Of a stretch of DNA of 64,000 bases, positions 48,607-58,577 are shown piece by piece. Position 1 is the stretch's first letter. Each line of letters starts with the position of its first letter. The DNA is from Roseococcus sp. (GTDB lineage: Bacteria; Pseudomonadota; Alphaproteobacteria; Acetobacterales; Acetobacteraceae). Position numbers and translations under genes: made by a program. The notes beneath the pieces are model-generated. The model was not told the origin of the DNA, did no database searches, and saw only the letters and a program-made list of their open reading frames with translations. Location: assembly GCA_026414745.1 (NCBI GenBank), contig JAOAIK010000009.1, positions 36,835 to 100,834 on the forward strand, written 5' to 3'.

Positions 48607-49776
48607 TCAGCGCGGGTCGCGCAGCGCGGCGCGCGCCAGCGCCACGCCGCCCGCGAGCGCGAGCAGCGCCAGCGCGGCCGGAAGCCCCCAGCCCGGCAGG
48701 CTGTCGAGCAGCAGCCCCGCGACCGGGGCCCCCGCCGCCCCGCCCAGCAGATAGGCGGTGTTCAGCCCCGCCATGCCGAGCGCCCGCGCCGGCCCCGCGA
48801 AGCGCTGCACCGCGCGCACCATCCCGAGCGTGTAGATCGCCCCCGCCGCCCCGCCCCAGACCGCCAGCACCGGCCAGACGCCGAGGCCCGGCGCGAGCAG
48901 GGGCCAGAGCAGCGACGCCCCTGCCACCGCCAGGGCGCAGCCCAGCAGGGCGCGGTGCGTGCCCAGCCGATCCGCCGCCCAGCCCACCGGATACTGGGCC
49001 AGAACATTGCCGAAGCCCGAGGCGATGACGATGGCCGCCGCCGCCGCCGCGCCCATGCCCAGCGCCAGGCCCTGCACCGGAAAGACCGCGCCCGCCGCCG
49101 CCTCCAGCGCCCCGCACAGCGCCGCCGCCCCGGCCGGCGCGGCCATCACGCGCAGCACCGGCCGCGCGCGCTCCAGCGTCAGCCGCATCCGGCGCGGCAT
49201 GGCGCCCGGCGGGTCGCGCAGCGGCAGGCCGAGCAGCACGCCGAGCGCGAGGATGGCGGCGGAGGCGAAGAAGGCCTCCTGCGTCACGCCGGTGATCAGC
49301 AGGATGGCCGGCCCGCCGCCGATCGCGGCCGAGACGAAGGTCTGGTAGAGGCCGAGCGCCCTGCCCTCCTGCCCGTCCGGCGCCATGGCCGCGGCGATGG
49401 CGTCGCTCGTGGTCCAGGTGAGGCAGGAGCCGAGGCCGAGCATCGCCCCGCAGAGGAACCACAGCGGCAGCGGCGGCCCGAAGCCGAGGCCGAGCAGCCC
49501 CAGCATGCCGATGCCCGCGGCCAGCCGGTGCAGGGCGAAGGCCCCGCCCGCCGCCTGCGCGAGCCAGGGTGTCAGCGGCGCCGAGGCGAGCGCCGCCCCC
49601 CAGACCACGGCGGCATAGAGGCCGACCAGCGCGGGCGAGGCGCCCCGTTCGGTCAGCAGGATGGCGGCGAGCGGCGTGGTCATCCACACGCCCGCGAAGG
49701 CGCAGGTGGCCGCGCCCAGGAACAGCGCGAAGGAGGTGCGGCGCGCGCGCGGCGCGACCAGTGTGGTGGCGGACAT
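48607..49776 (-). CDS. MFS transporter
   Basis: 389 residues with about twelve hydrophobic segments, e.g. FALFLGAATCAFAGVWMTTPLAAILL, LWFLCGAMLGLGSCLTWTTSDAIAAAM and AAAAAAIVIASGFGNVLAQYPVGWAADRLG. The loop motif GWAADRLGTHRALLG is the conserved MFS cytoplasmic loop. It looks closest to the short MFS type of sugar/drug exporters; substrate unknown. Upstream 49777-50056 (280 bp, shared with divergent uspA) shows a GGATCG-GGCG-CGATCC inverted repeat at 49876-49891 but no gene. Confidence 0.9.
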   Translation of the reverse strand: MSATTLVAPRARRTSFALFLGAATCAFAGVWMTTPLAAILLTERGASPALVGLYAAVVWGAALASAPLTPWLAQAAGGAFALHRLAAGIGMLGLLGLGFGPPLPLWFLCGAMLGLGSCLTWTTSDAIAAAMAPDGQEGRALGLYQTFVSAAIGGGPAILLITGVTQEAFFASAAILALGVLLGLPLRDPPGAMPRRMRLTLERARPVLRVMAAPAGAAALCGALEAAAGAVFPVQGLALGMGAAAAAAIVIASGFGNVLAQYPVGWAADRLGTHRALLGCALAVAGASLLWPLLAPGLGVWPVLAVWGGAAGAIYTLGMVRAVQRFAGPARALGMAGLNTAYLLGGAAGAPVAGLLLDSLPGWGLPAALALLALAGGVALARAALRDPR

Positions 49777-50056
49777 GGTCTCTCGGGCATCCCCGGCCCT
49801 CGCGCCGGGATCTGCCCCCTCGATCGGTGGCGGGAAGGGGGAGGGCGGCGTCCTCAGCCGCGCGCCGCCCCGCCTGGATCGGGCGCGATCCGGGCCGGGG
49901 GCAGGGCGCTGGACCGCAGGCGCGCAAGCGGCGCACCGCCTTTCCGCCCGTGTTTGCGAAGGCCCGTGACCATGCCTCCAGGCTGGCGAGGCGCGCGGCG
50001 GAAGTCAAACCGGGGCTGGGTTGCGAAGGGCGCATGACGCGGGCATGGTCCGCGCC

Positions 50057-50878
50057 ATGCTGCGCTCCATCCTCCTCGCGCTCGACGACACGCCCGGCGC
50101 GCTCGCGGCGCGCGACCTCGCCTTCGCCCTGGCGCGCAAGACCGGCGCGGGGCTGACCGCCGCCATCGTGCTGGATGCGCCGCACACCCGCGATCTGCAC
50201 GAGCCGGTGCCGCTCGGCGCCGGCGCCTTCGCGGTGCACCGCAACGCGAAGCTCGCCGAGGCGGTGGAGCAGGAGGCGGAACAGGTGCTCGCCGCCGCCC
50301 GTGCCGCCGGGCAGGATCTGCGCTTCGAGGTGGTGCGCCGCGAGGAGGCGCCCGAGCCGGCGCTGCTCGCCGAGGGCGCGCGGCACGACCTCATCGTGAT
50401 CGGGCGCGACAGCACCCTCGGCCGCGAGGCGAGCGAGGACGGGCTCTCGCCCTGCATCGAGGCGCTGATCGCCGACGGCGTGCGCCCGCTGCTGGTGGTG
50501 CCGCCCGGCGTCGCGCCGGATGCCGCCGGCCCGGTGCTGCTCGGCTACCGCGAGACGGCGGCGGCGATGCGCACGGTGCAGCTCTTCGCCCTGCTCGGCC
50601 TCGGGCGGGAGAGCGAGGTGAAGCTGCTCGACTTCAGCCCCGAAGGGCGCGCCGGCCCGGGCATCGCGGGCTACCTCGCACGGCACGGCTGCGCCGCCAG
50701 CGCCGCGAGGGCGGAGGGCGAGGAGCACGACGTCCTGCTGGCCGAGGCGCGCAGCCTGCCCGCGCGGCTGCTGGTGCTCGGCGCGGAGGAGGAGGGGCGG
50801 CTCGCGCGCCTGATCCTGGGCAGCGCCACGGCGCGGCTGCTGCGCGCCGCCCCCTGCCCGGTCTTCATCCACGGCTGA
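50057..50878 (+). CDS. Tandem universal stress protein (UspA family)
   Basis: 273 residues holding two Usp units. The first (1-145) runs MLRSILLALDDTPGALAARDLAFALARKTGAGLTAAIVLD to HDLIVIGRDSTLGREASEDGLSPCIEALIADGVRPLLVVP, the second (150-273) from GPVLLGYRETAAAMRTVQLFALLGL to LLVLGAEEEGRLARLILGSATARLLRAAPCPVFIHG. The GxxG(x9)G(S/T) ATP loop is recognisable in the second (GSATARLL). The ATG at 50045 is an alternative start. Role: stress-induced cytoplasmic nucleotide binder. Confidence 0.88.
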   Translation: MLRSILLALDDTPGALAARDLAFALARKTGAGLTAAIVLDAPHTRDLHEPVPLGAGAFAVHRNAKLAEAVEQEAEQVLAAARAAGQDLRFEVVRREEAPEPALLAEGARHDLIVIGRDSTLGREASEDGLSPCIEALIADGVRPLLVVPPGVAPDAAGPVLLGYRETAAAMRTVQLFALLGLGRESEVKLLDFSPEGRAGPGIAGYLARHGCAASAARAEGEEHDVLLAEARSLPARLLVLGAEEEGRLARLILGSATARLLRAAPCPVFIHG

Positions 50879-50954
50879 GCCCGACGCACGGATGGCTGAT
50901 GGACGCGGGGGCTGCCCGGGGCTAGCCTCGGACCGTTCCGCCCGCGCAGCGGAC

Positions 50955-52151
50955 ATGGCCGCCATGACCGCCCTGCCGCCGCCCATCCGCCGCCGCCTCG
51001 TGCTCCACGCCCCGGGGTTCGAGGCGCTGCAGCCCGCCCAGCACCGCGACCGCTTCGCGCGCGCGCTCGACCGCACGGCGCGGCTGTGGTCGCTCGCGGC
51101 CGGCTGCGGGCCGCTGCGCGCGGGCGAGAGACCGGGTGCCGCGCCGGGCTTCGCCGCCTGGGCGGAGGGGCCGGACTGGCGCTGCGACTCCGAGATCCGG
51201 CTGCTCGCCTGGGACCACCTCATCCGCGCCGAGCTGGATCGCGGCGGGGCGGCGCTGCTGGCGCGCGGCGGGGCGGCGCTGCTCGACCTGCTGGCGAGCG
51301 GCACCCTGGCCCGCTACGCCCGCGCCCATTGGCGCTACGCGCTCTTCGCCCTCTACCCCATGGCGCTGCTGGCTTCGGCGGCCGGTGCGGCGGCCGGCGT
51401 GGCGGCGGCGGTCGGCGGCGCGGGCGGGCTGATCGCGGGGGCCGGGGCGCTCGCCGGCGGCCTCGCCTGGGCGCGGCGGCGAGCCATGCTCGACGTGATG
51501 CTGGCCGACTGGCGCTTCGCCTGGGATGTGGCGCGCGGCCGGCATCCGGGCTTCCAGGAAGCCGTGGAGGGCGCGGCCAGGGAGATCGCCGCCGCCATGG
51601 CCGAGCCGGGCTGCGAGGAGGTGGTGCTGCTTGGCCACAGCCTGGGCGCCGTCCTCGCCGTGCAGGGGCTGGCGATCGCGCTGCGGCGCGATCCCGGGCT
51701 GCTGGAGCGCCCCGGCGCGCCGCGCTTCGCGCTGATCGGCCTCGGCTCCTCGCTGCTCAAGATCGCGCTGCACCCGGCGGCGGCGGCGCTGCGGCGCGAT
51801 GTGGCGCAGCTCGCCGCCGCCCCGAGCCTCGTCTGGCGCGAGCACGCCTCGCGGCGCGATGCGCTCTCCTTCGAGCGGGCCGAGCCGGTCGCCACGCTCG
51901 GCCTGCCGGGGCGGCGGGCGCGCCTGCGGGGCGTGCATCCGCGCGACATGGTTGACACCCCCACCTGGCGGCGCATCTGCTGGCGGCCGTTGCGGATCCA
52001 CAGGCAGTACGTGATGGGCAACGGGCGCCGCTACTTCCTCGACATCGGGATGATCGCCTGCGGGCCGCTGCCCGTCTCCTCCGCCCTCGACCCCGACCGC
52101 GCGCTGGGTGCGGAGGGCGCGCTCGGCCGCGCACCCGCACCTGCGGGCTGA
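50955..52151 (+). CDS. Uncharacterised membrane-associated protein with a serine-hydrolase GHSLG motif
   Basis: 398 residues. RRRLVLHAPGFEALQPAQHRDRF at the start looks like the first strand of a hydrolase; two hydrophobic stretches near 115-165 (YALFALYPMALLASAAGAAAGVAAAVGGAGGLIAGAGALAGGLAW) form membrane spans; then CEEVVLLGHSLGAVLAVQGLAIAL has the nucleophile elbow. The final part (IHRQYVMGNGRRYFLDIG) is conserved in form but not recognised. Substrate is unknown; lipid or glycolipid ester is a guess from its membrane location. It ends 16 bp before an ICMT-like gene, probably the same operon. Confidence 0.7.
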   Translation: MAAMTALPPPIRRRLVLHAPGFEALQPAQHRDRFARALDRTARLWSLAAGCGPLRAGERPGAAPGFAAWAEGPDWRCDSEIRLLAWDHLIRAELDRGGAALLARGGAALLDLLASGTLARYARAHWRYALFALYPMALLASAAGAAAGVAAAVGGAGGLIAGAGALAGGLAWARRRAMLDVMLADWRFAWDVARGRHPGFQEAVEGAAREIAAAMAEPGCEEVVLLGHSLGAVLAVQGLAIALRRDPGLLERPGAPRFALIGLGSSLLKIALHPAAAALRRDVAQLAAAPSLVWREHASRRDALSFERAEPVATLGLPGRRARLRGVHPRDMVDTPTWRRICWRPLRIHRQYVMGNGRRYFLDIGMIACGPLPVSSALDPDRALGAEGALGRAPAPAG

Positions 52152-52167
52152 AGGAGGCCGCCCGGGC

Positions 52168-52752
52168 ATGACGCCGCTCGCCGCCAAGCTCTTCCACCTC
52201 GCCTGCATGGTGGCGTGGTGGATCATCCGCCGCCCCTTCGCGCGCAAGGTGAAGCGCACCGTCATCGCGCGCGACGGGCTCGATCTGCGCGAGCGGCTGC
52301 TGCTCTCCGTCTCCTTCACGGGGCTTGGGATCGTTCCGTTCGTCTATGTCGCGACGGGGTTTCCGGCGGCGCTGGACCAGCCCTTCTCGCCGCTCAGGGC
52401 CTGGCTCGGGGCGGCGCTGTTCCTCGGTGCGCTGGCGCTGTTCCGCGCCACCCACAAGACGCTGGGGCGCAACTGGTCGGTCACGCTCAAGCTGCGCGAG
52501 GGGCATGAGCTGATCACCGAGGGCGTGTACCGGCGCATCCGCCACCCGATGTATGCGGCCTTCTGGCTCTGGGCCCTGGCGCAGGCGCTGCTGCTGCAGA
52601 ACTGGCTCGCCGGGCCCGCGGGGCTGATCGGCTTCGGCACGCTCTATGCTTTTCGCATCGGCCGCGAGGAGGCGCTGATGCGCGACCGCTTCGGGGAGAG
52701 GTGGGATGCCTATGCCGCGCGCACCCGGCGCGTGGTGCCCTTCCTGCACTGA
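52168..52752 (+). CDS. Isoprenylcysteine carboxyl methyltransferase (ICMT)-like membrane protein
   Basis: 194 residues with about four or five membrane segments, e.g. LLLSVSFTGLGIVPFVYVATGF and AWLGAALFLGALALF. The C-terminal signature is NWSVTLKLREGHELITEGVYRRIRHPMYAAFWLWALAQALLL, followed by GREEALMRDRFGERWDAYAARTRRVVPFL, as in ICMT/phospholipid methyltransferases. The methyl acceptor is unknown in bacteria. A good AAGGAGG lies 10 bp ahead of the ATG. It overlaps the next gene start by 47 bp. Confidence 0.88.
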   Translation: MTPLAAKLFHLACMVAWWIIRRPFARKVKRTVIARDGLDLRERLLLSVSFTGLGIVPFVYVATGFPAALDQPFSPLRAWLGAALFLGALALFRATHKTLGRNWSVTLKLREGHELITEGVYRRIRHPMYAAFWLWALAQALLLQNWLAGPAGLIGFGTLYAFRIGREEALMRDRFGERWDAYAARTRRVVPFLH

Positions 52753-53356
52753 GGCGTCGCCCCGGCGCGGCCTGCTGGGCGCGGGCGGGGGGCTCGCCCT
52801 CCTCGCCCTTGGCGGTTGCGGCGCGCGGGTGGCCGCGCCCACAGGCCGGCCGCGTGGGCATGCGCTGCTGCTGCGGGGCATCGCCAACCTCTCGACGGGC
52901 ATGGACGAGCTGGCCGAGCGCCTCGCCAAGGCCGGCTACCTCGCCGAGGTCCACAACCACCTCGCCGCCCATGAGCTGGCGGAGCGGTGCCTCGCGGAGG
53001 AGCGCGCCGGCCGTCTCCGGCGGCCCTTCGCCGTGATCGGGCATTCGCTCGGCGCGGACGCCGCCCTTGCGCTGGCCGGGGCGCTGGGCGCGGCGGGGGT
53101 GGAGACCGATCTCGTCGTCACCTTCGATCCGGTGTGGACGGGCATGGTCCCGCCTGGGCCGCGGCGGGTTCTGAACGTCTTCCAGGGCGCGGATGTCTGG
53201 GGCCGGCCGCTCTCGCCGGCGCCCGGCTTCACCGGCCGGCTGGACAATGTGGACCTGCGCGCGCTGCCCGCGGTGCACCACTTCGCCGTAGACAAGGACC
53301 CGTCGCTGCATGCCGAGGTGCTCGCCGCCCTCGCGGCGCTGACGCGGCGCCGCTGA
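52706..53356 (+). CDS. Lipoprotein alpha/beta hydrolase
   Basis: 216 residues. The N-terminus SPRRGLLGAGGGLALLALGGCG contains a twin-Arg and the lipobox LGGC with lipidated Cys38, so it should be anchored in the membrane. Then GHALLLRGIANLSTGMDELAERLAKAGYLAEVHNH and nucleophile Ser114 in FAVIGHSLGADAALALAGAL. A late ALPAVHHFAVDKDP holds the probable catalytic His. The start inside the ICMT-like gene (47-bp overlap) implies coupling. Substrate unknown; the trio of membrane hydrolase, methyltransferase and lipoprotein hydrolase points to envelope lipid chemistry. Confidence 0.8.
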   Translation: MPMPRAPGAWCPSCTEASPRRGLLGAGGGLALLALGGCGARVAAPTGRPRGHALLLRGIANLSTGMDELAERLAKAGYLAEVHNHLAAHELAERCLAEERAGRLRRPFAVIGHSLGADAALALAGALGAAGVETDLVVTFDPVWTGMVPPGPRRVLNVFQGADVWGRPLSPAPGFTGRLDNVDLRALPAVHHFAVDKDPSLHAEVLAALAALTRRR

Positions 53357-53369
53357 CGGGCGGGGGGCG

Positions 53370-54695
53370 CTACCGCAGCCAGCCCATCAGCCCGCCGAGG
53401 TCGGGCGCCTCCTCCAGCGCGGCCAGCGCCGCGAGCAGCCCCTCGGCGCGCTCGGCGACGCCGCCGAGGGCGAGGTTGTCGCGCAGCTTGGCGGCGAGCG
53501 CGGCGTCGCTCATCGGGTTCGCCTCGCTGCCCGAGGGGTGCGTGACCATCGCGACGCGCCGCGTGCCGTCCGCGAGCGTCGCGGTAAGGCGCGCCGCGCC
53601 GCGCGGCAGCGTGGGGTCGCAGCGCGCCTCCACGCGGGCGCGCAGGGCGGCGAGCGCGGGGTCGGCCACCGCCGCCGCCTCGAACTCCGCCACCCCGGCG
53701 CGGCGGCGCAGCAGGCCGACCGCGACCGCGTGATGGATGCTCACCCGCGCGTCGTGGCGGCTGTTCAACGGCCGGTCGCCGCGGGCGAGCAGCAGCGCGT
53801 CGCCCTCGGCCAGCACATGGCGCACCGCCTCGGGCGGAACATCCAGCGCCATGGCCGCCTCGATCACCGCGTGGAAGACGATGCCGGCGGGGTAGGGCTT
53901 GTAGGTGATCCGCGCCACCTCCCAGCGGCTGCCGAGCGCGCCGGCCATGGCCTCGACATCGGGCGCATCGCCCATGGCGCGCGCCCAGCCGAGGCGCCCC
54001 TCGATGGCGGCCGGCGCCGCCTCCCACCCCGCCTCGGCGAGGCGCGCGGCCAGCAGCCCGTTGCGCGCGGCCGCGCCCATGCTGGCGTTCTTCCCCGCGG
54101 TGGGCAGGTTCTCGACATGGCCCGAGGAGAGGCTGGAGGCGAGGCCCAGCGCCTGGCCCGTGCGCGCCGCGTCGAGGCCGAGCAGCCGCGCCGCCGCCGC
54201 CGCCGCGCCGAACACGCCGCAGGTGGAGGTGATGTGCCAGCCGCGGTCATAGTGGCCGGGCGAGACGCCGAGGCCGATGCGGCATTCCACCTCCATGCCC
54301 AGCAGCAGCGCATGCAGCGCCGCGCGGCCCGGCAGGCCCAGGGTTTCGCCCAGCGCCAGCGCGACCGGCGCCACCGGCGCGGCCGGATGGATCACGGTGG
54401 CGAGATGCGTGTCGTCGAAGTCGAGCAGATTGCCCGCCACGGCGTTGACGAAGGCCGCGGCCCCGGCATCGAGGCGCAGGCCCTGGCCGAACACCGTCGC
54501 CTCGGCCGGGCCCGAGAGGGCGCGCATCGCCCGCAGCGCCGCCTGCACCGCCGGGTCGCGCGCCACGCCGAGGGCGCAGCCCAGATGGTTGAGCAGGGCG
54601 CGCGGGGCCTCGCGCCGCACGGCGGGCGGGATCTCCTCCCAGCGGGACTCCGCGACGAAGGCGCCGAGCGCGGCGGCAACACCGGGCGCGCTCAC
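53370..54695 (-). CDS. MmgE/PrpD family protein
   Basis: 441 residues from the GTG at 54693-54695, which overlaps the stop of the Bug gene (GTGA). The family (2-methylcitrate dehydratase, cis-aconitate decarboxylase, and many uncharacterised paralogues) is shown by NAVAGNLLDFDDTHLATVIHPAAPVAPVALALGE, GWHITSTCGVFGAAAAAARLLGL, and ENLPTAGKNASMGAAARNGLLAARLAEAG; the conserved ITYKPYPAG follows. Coupling with a Bug receptor suggests it acts on the acid that receptor collects, dehydrating or isomerising it. The exact substrate cannot be read. Confidence 0.9.
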   Translation of the reverse strand: MSAPGVAAALGAFVAESRWEEIPPAVRREAPRALLNHLGCALGVARDPAVQAALRAMRALSGPAEATVFGQGLRLDAGAAAFVNAVAGNLLDFDDTHLATVIHPAAPVAPVALALGETLGLPGRAALHALLLGMEVECRIGLGVSPGHYDRGWHITSTCGVFGAAAAAARLLGLDAARTGQALGLASSLSSGHVENLPTAGKNASMGAAARNGLLAARLAEAGWEAAPAAIEGRLGWARAMGDAPDVEAMAGALGSRWEVARITYKPYPAGIVFHAVIEAAMALDVPPEAVRHVLAEGDALLLARGDRPLNSRHDARVSIHHAVAVGLLRRRAGVAEFEAAAVADPALAALRARVEARCDPTLPRGAARLTATLADGTRRVAMVTHPSGSEANPMSDAALAAKLRDNLALGGVAERAEGLLAALAALEEAPDLGGLMGWLR

Positions 54696-55660
54696 GGCTG
54701 CCGCCCGAGCAGCCCGTCGCGCCGGGCCTCGCGCCAGCGCGCATCCTCGGCGGCGATGAGCGCGGCGAACTCCTCCGGCCCGAGCGGCTGGAGATCGGCG
54801 CCGACGGCGAGCAGCCGCGGGCGGATGGCCGGATCCTGCAGCGCCTGCCGGACGGCCGCCCACATCGCCTGGGCGATGGCGGGCTCGAGCCGCGCGGGCG
54901 CGACCATCCCATACCAGCCCGCGAACTCGTAGCCGGGCACGCCCGCCTCCTGCAGCGTGGGCACATCGGGCACCAGGGCGGAGCGCTGTGCGGTGGTGAC
55001 GCCGAAGGCGCGCAGCCGCCCGGCCTGCAGATGCGGCAGCGCGGCCACCGTGCTGTTCCAGCCCACCGGCAGGTGCCCCGCGATGAGGTCGTTCAGCATC
55101 GGCGCCGCGCCGCGGTAGGTGACCTCCTCCATCTCGATCCCCGCGAGGCGGGCGAAGAGGTTCCCCGCATAGGAGATCGCCGCGTCGGAGGTGCCGAAGC
55201 CGATGCTGCGCGGCGCCGCGCGCGCCGCGGCCACCAGCTCGCGCACATTGGCGAAGGGCTGGTTGTTCGCCACCGTCATCATGAGCGGGAAGCGCGAGAG
55301 CAGGGCGATGGGCAGGAAATCCCGCTGCGGCGAGAAGGGAAGGTTGGGCACGACATGCGGGTTCAGCGTGAAGGCGCCCGTGTCCACCAGGAAGACGCTG
55401 CCATCCGCCTCGGCGCGCGCGACGAACTCGCTGCCCACGATGCCGTTCGCGCCGCTGCGGTTCTCCACCGCCACGGGCTGGCCGAGCAGCGGGCGCAGCC
55501 CCTCGGCCAGCGCGCGGGTGAAGATGTCCGTCCCGCCGCCCGCGGCGTAGGGCACGACGAGGCGCACCGGGCGCTGCGGCCAGCCGCGCTGGGCGAGGGC
55601 GGGGGCTGCGGGCAGCGCGAGGACGGCGGCGAAGAGGCCGCGGCGGGCGAGGCGGGGCAT
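54692..55660 (-). CDS. Bug/TctC-family periplasmic solute receptor (3 of 6)
   Basis: 322 residues. Signal MPRLARRGLFAAVLALPAAPALA; WPQRPVRLVVPYAAGGGTDIFTRALAEGL, VAVENRSGANGIVGSEFVARAEADG and the loop GFGTSDAAISYAGNLFARLAG. It precedes and overlaps MmgE/PrpD (GTGA). Upstream, 19 bp from the start, is operator-like palindrome 1 (55680-55695), which also faces the divergent SDR gene. The ribosome site is AGAGGAG. It probably supplies the acid processed by the MmgE, SDR and dehydrogenase enzymes of this block. Confidence 0.9.
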   Translation of the reverse strand: MPRLARRGLFAAVLALPAAPALAQRGWPQRPVRLVVPYAAGGGTDIFTRALAEGLRPLLGQPVAVENRSGANGIVGSEFVARAEADGSVFLVDTGAFTLNPHVVPNLPFSPQRDFLPIALLSRFPLMMTVANNQPFANVRELVAAARAAPRSIGFGTSDAAISYAGNLFARLAGIEMEEVTYRGAAPMLNDLIAGHLPVGWNSTVAALPHLQAGRLRAFGVTTAQRSALVPDVPTLQEAGVPGYEFAGWYGMVAPARLEPAIAQAMWAAVRQALQDPAIRPRLLAVGADLQPLGPEEFAALIAAEDARWREARRDGLLGRQP

Positions 55661-55679
55661 GGGGCGTCTCCTCTGTGGT

Positions 55680-55695
55680 TTGATATCGGTATCAA
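55680..55695. promoter_or_regulatory. Operator-like palindrome 1 (LacI type) between Bug-MmgE and SDR units
   Basis: TTGATATCGGTATCAA: arms TTGATA and TATCAA around TCGG, centred on CG as in LacI-family operators. It lies in the 106-bp divergent region of the two transcripts, so it could control both. It matches site 2 in 13 of the central 14 positions (TGATATCGsTATCA). Confidence 0.65.
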
Positions 55696-55766
55696 CCAGA
55701 CCCGCCACCAACAAGACACTTTTCAGTGCCTTGCGGGGCGCTCGGGAAGGGAACTACCCTCTCGGC

Positions 55767-56552
<786 letters not shown>

Positions 56553-56572
56553 ACCGCGGGGAGGAACAAGGA

Positions 56573-57532
56573 ATGGAACGACGCAGCCTGATGGGGGCGG
56601 GGCTCGCCACGCTCCTCGCCGCGCCGGCGCTGGCGCAGGGCTTCCCGATGCGGCCGCTGCGCCTGCTCGTCACCTGGCCGCCGGGCGGCACCACCGACAT
56701 CCTGGCCCGGCAGCTCCAGCCGCGCCTCGCCGCGCTGCTCGGCCAGCCGGTGGTGGTGGAGAACCGGGGCGGCGCCTCCGGCGCCATCGGCGCGGCCGAA
56801 ATCGCGCGCATGAACCCGGATGGCCACGCCTTCGGCATGGTGACGAGCACGGTGATCTCAGCCGCGCTCATCGCACGACAGCCCTACGATCCGCTGCGGG
56901 ATTTCGCCCCCATCGTCCATCTGGCCGATGTCGCCAACATCCTCGTGGTGCACCCCTCGCTCCCCGTGCACAGCGTGGCGGAGCTGGTGGCGCTGGCCCG
57001 GGCGCGGCCGGGCACGCTGACCTTCGGCTCGCCCGGCATCGGCTCGGCCGTGCACATCTCGGGCGAGATGTTCAAGCTCGCCGCCGGGCTCGACATGGTG
57101 CACGCGCCCTATCGCGGCGGCGGGCCCGCGCTGGCGGACCTCGCCGCCGGGCACATCCAGCTCATGTTCGGCAACGCCTCCTCCACCCTGCCCTTCGTGC
57201 GCAGCGGCGCACTGCGGGCCATCGCCGTCACCTCCGCGCGCCGCGCGGTCTATCTGCCCGATGTGCCCACCGTGGCCGAATCCGGCTTCCCCGGCTTCGA
57301 CATCGTCGAGTGGTATGGCTGCCTCGGCCCCGCCGGCATGGCCCCCGCGGCGGTGCAGCGGCTGAACGCCGCCTTCAACACCATCATCACCGACGCGGAG
57401 GAGCGGGCGCGCCTGCTCGACATGGGCGCGGAGGTGGCGGGGGGCAGCGCCGAGGCCTTCGGCGCCTTCATGCGCGCCGAGGTGGACAAGATCGGCCGAG
57501 TGGTGCGAGAGGCACGCATCCGGGGCGAATAG
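56573..57532 (+). CDS. Bug/TctC-family periplasmic solute receptor (4 of 6)
   Basis: 319 residues. Signal MERRSLMGAGLATLLAAPALA; FPMRPLRLLVTWPPGGTTDILARQLQPRL, VVVENRGGASGAIGAAEIARMNPDG, and loop TFGSPGIGSAVHISGEMFK. It lies between the SDR gene (20 bp upstream) and the LacI gene (10 bp downstream) on one transcript. The ribosome site is AACAAGGA. Ligand unknown; being the only receptor inside the SDR transcript, it is the best candidate for the inducing compound. Confidence 0.92.
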   Translation: MERRSLMGAGLATLLAAPALAQGFPMRPLRLLVTWPPGGTTDILARQLQPRLAALLGQPVVVENRGGASGAIGAAEIARMNPDGHAFGMVTSTVISAALIARQPYDPLRDFAPIVHLADVANILVVHPSLPVHSVAELVALARARPGTLTFGSPGIGSAVHISGEMFKLAAGLDMVHAPYRGGGPALADLAAGHIQLMFGNASSTLPFVRSGALRAIAVTSARRAVYLPDVPTVAESGFPGFDIVEWYGCLGPAGMAPAAVQRLNAAFNTIITDAEERARLLDMGAEVAGGSAEAFGAFMRAEVDKIGRVVREARIRGE

Positions 57533-57542
57533 CGGGGAAGGC

Positions 57543-58556
57543 ATGGAGGAGTCGCCGGGCCGCACCGTGCGGATGCGCGACGTGGCGCGCGCCGCGCAGG
57601 TCTCGACCATGACCGTCTCGCGCGCGCTGAACACGCCCGAACGGGTCTCCCCCGAGGTGCGCCAGCGCGTGGCCGAAGCCGTGCAGGCGGTGGGCTATGT
57701 GCCCAACCGCCTGGCGGGCAGCCTGTCCTCCCGACGGTCCAACATGGTGGGGCTGGTGCTGCCTTCCATCGAGAACTCGCTCTTCGCCGCGACGGTGAAG
57801 GGCGTCTCGGACGTGCTGCGCCGGGCGGGGCACCATCTCATGATCGCCGAATCGGGCTACGGGCCGGAGGCGGAGGAGGCGGCCATCCGCGGCTTCCTCG
57901 AACAGCGCGTCGCGGGGCTGATCCTGCACGACACCCTTCACACCGAGGAGGCGGTGCGGCTGATCCGCCGCGCCGGCGTGCCGGTGGTCGAGAACGGCAC
58001 GCTCACGCCCACCCCGCTCGACATGGTGGTGTCCTACTCCAACCGCGAGGCGGCGCGGGCGATGACGCGCCACCTCGCGCGGCTCGGCTACCGGCGCATC
58101 GCGCTGGTGACGCTGCCGGCCGCGGCCAACCAGCGCTCGCGCGACCGGCAGGCGGGCTATCGCGCCGCGCTGGCGGAGCTGCGCCGCGCAGTGGACCCCG
58201 CGCTCATGCTGGAGATGCCCCCCGGCCTCGCCTCCGGCGCCGAGGCGCTGCTGCGGCTGATGGACCGCCCCCGCCGCCCCGATGCGGTGTTCTTCGCCGG
58301 CGATGTGCTCGCGGTCGGCGCGGTGCTCGAGTGCCAGCGGCGCGGCTGGTCGGTGCCCGGCGATGTGGCCATCGCCGCCTTCGACAACATCGACCTGCTC
58401 GCCCATCTCAACCCGCCGGTGACGACGCTGCGCCTGCCGCGCCACGAGATCGGCGTGCGCTCGGCCGAGATGCTGCTCGAGCGTCTCTCGGGCCGGCAGA
58501 CCGGCCCCGCGGCGGTGGATCTGCGCTTCGAGATCATCCAGCGCGCCAGCACCTGA
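57543..58556 (+). CDS. LacI-family transcriptional regulator
   Basis: 337 residues. N-terminal HTH: MRDVARAAQVSTMTVSRALNTPERVSPEVRQRVAEAV, then hinge helix GYVPNRLAGSLSSRRSNMVGLVLPSIENSLFAATVKGVSDVL. The effector domain resembles GntR (gluconate) and LacI types: RRPDAVFFAGDVLAVGAVLECQRRGWSVPGDVAIAAFDNIDLL. Such proteins bind CG-centred palindromes; four of one pattern surround this gene (55680, 58589, 60602, 61828), so it is the likely repressor of this catabolic block. The effector is expected to be the transported acid or a product of it. Confidence 0.92.
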   Translation: MEESPGRTVRMRDVARAAQVSTMTVSRALNTPERVSPEVRQRVAEAVQAVGYVPNRLAGSLSSRRSNMVGLVLPSIENSLFAATVKGVSDVLRRAGHHLMIAESGYGPEAEEAAIRGFLEQRVAGLILHDTLHTEEAVRLIRRAGVPVVENGTLTPTPLDMVVSYSNREAARAMTRHLARLGYRRIALVTLPAAANQRSRDRQAGYRAALAELRRAVDPALMLEMPPGLASGAEALLRLMDRPRRPDAVFFAGDVLAVGAVLECQRRGWSVPGDVAIAAFDNIDLLAHLNPPVTTLRLPRHEIGVRSAEMLLERLSGRQTGPAAVDLRFEIIQRAST

Positions 58557-58577
58557 GGGCGGCGGCGGCGCCCGCCC

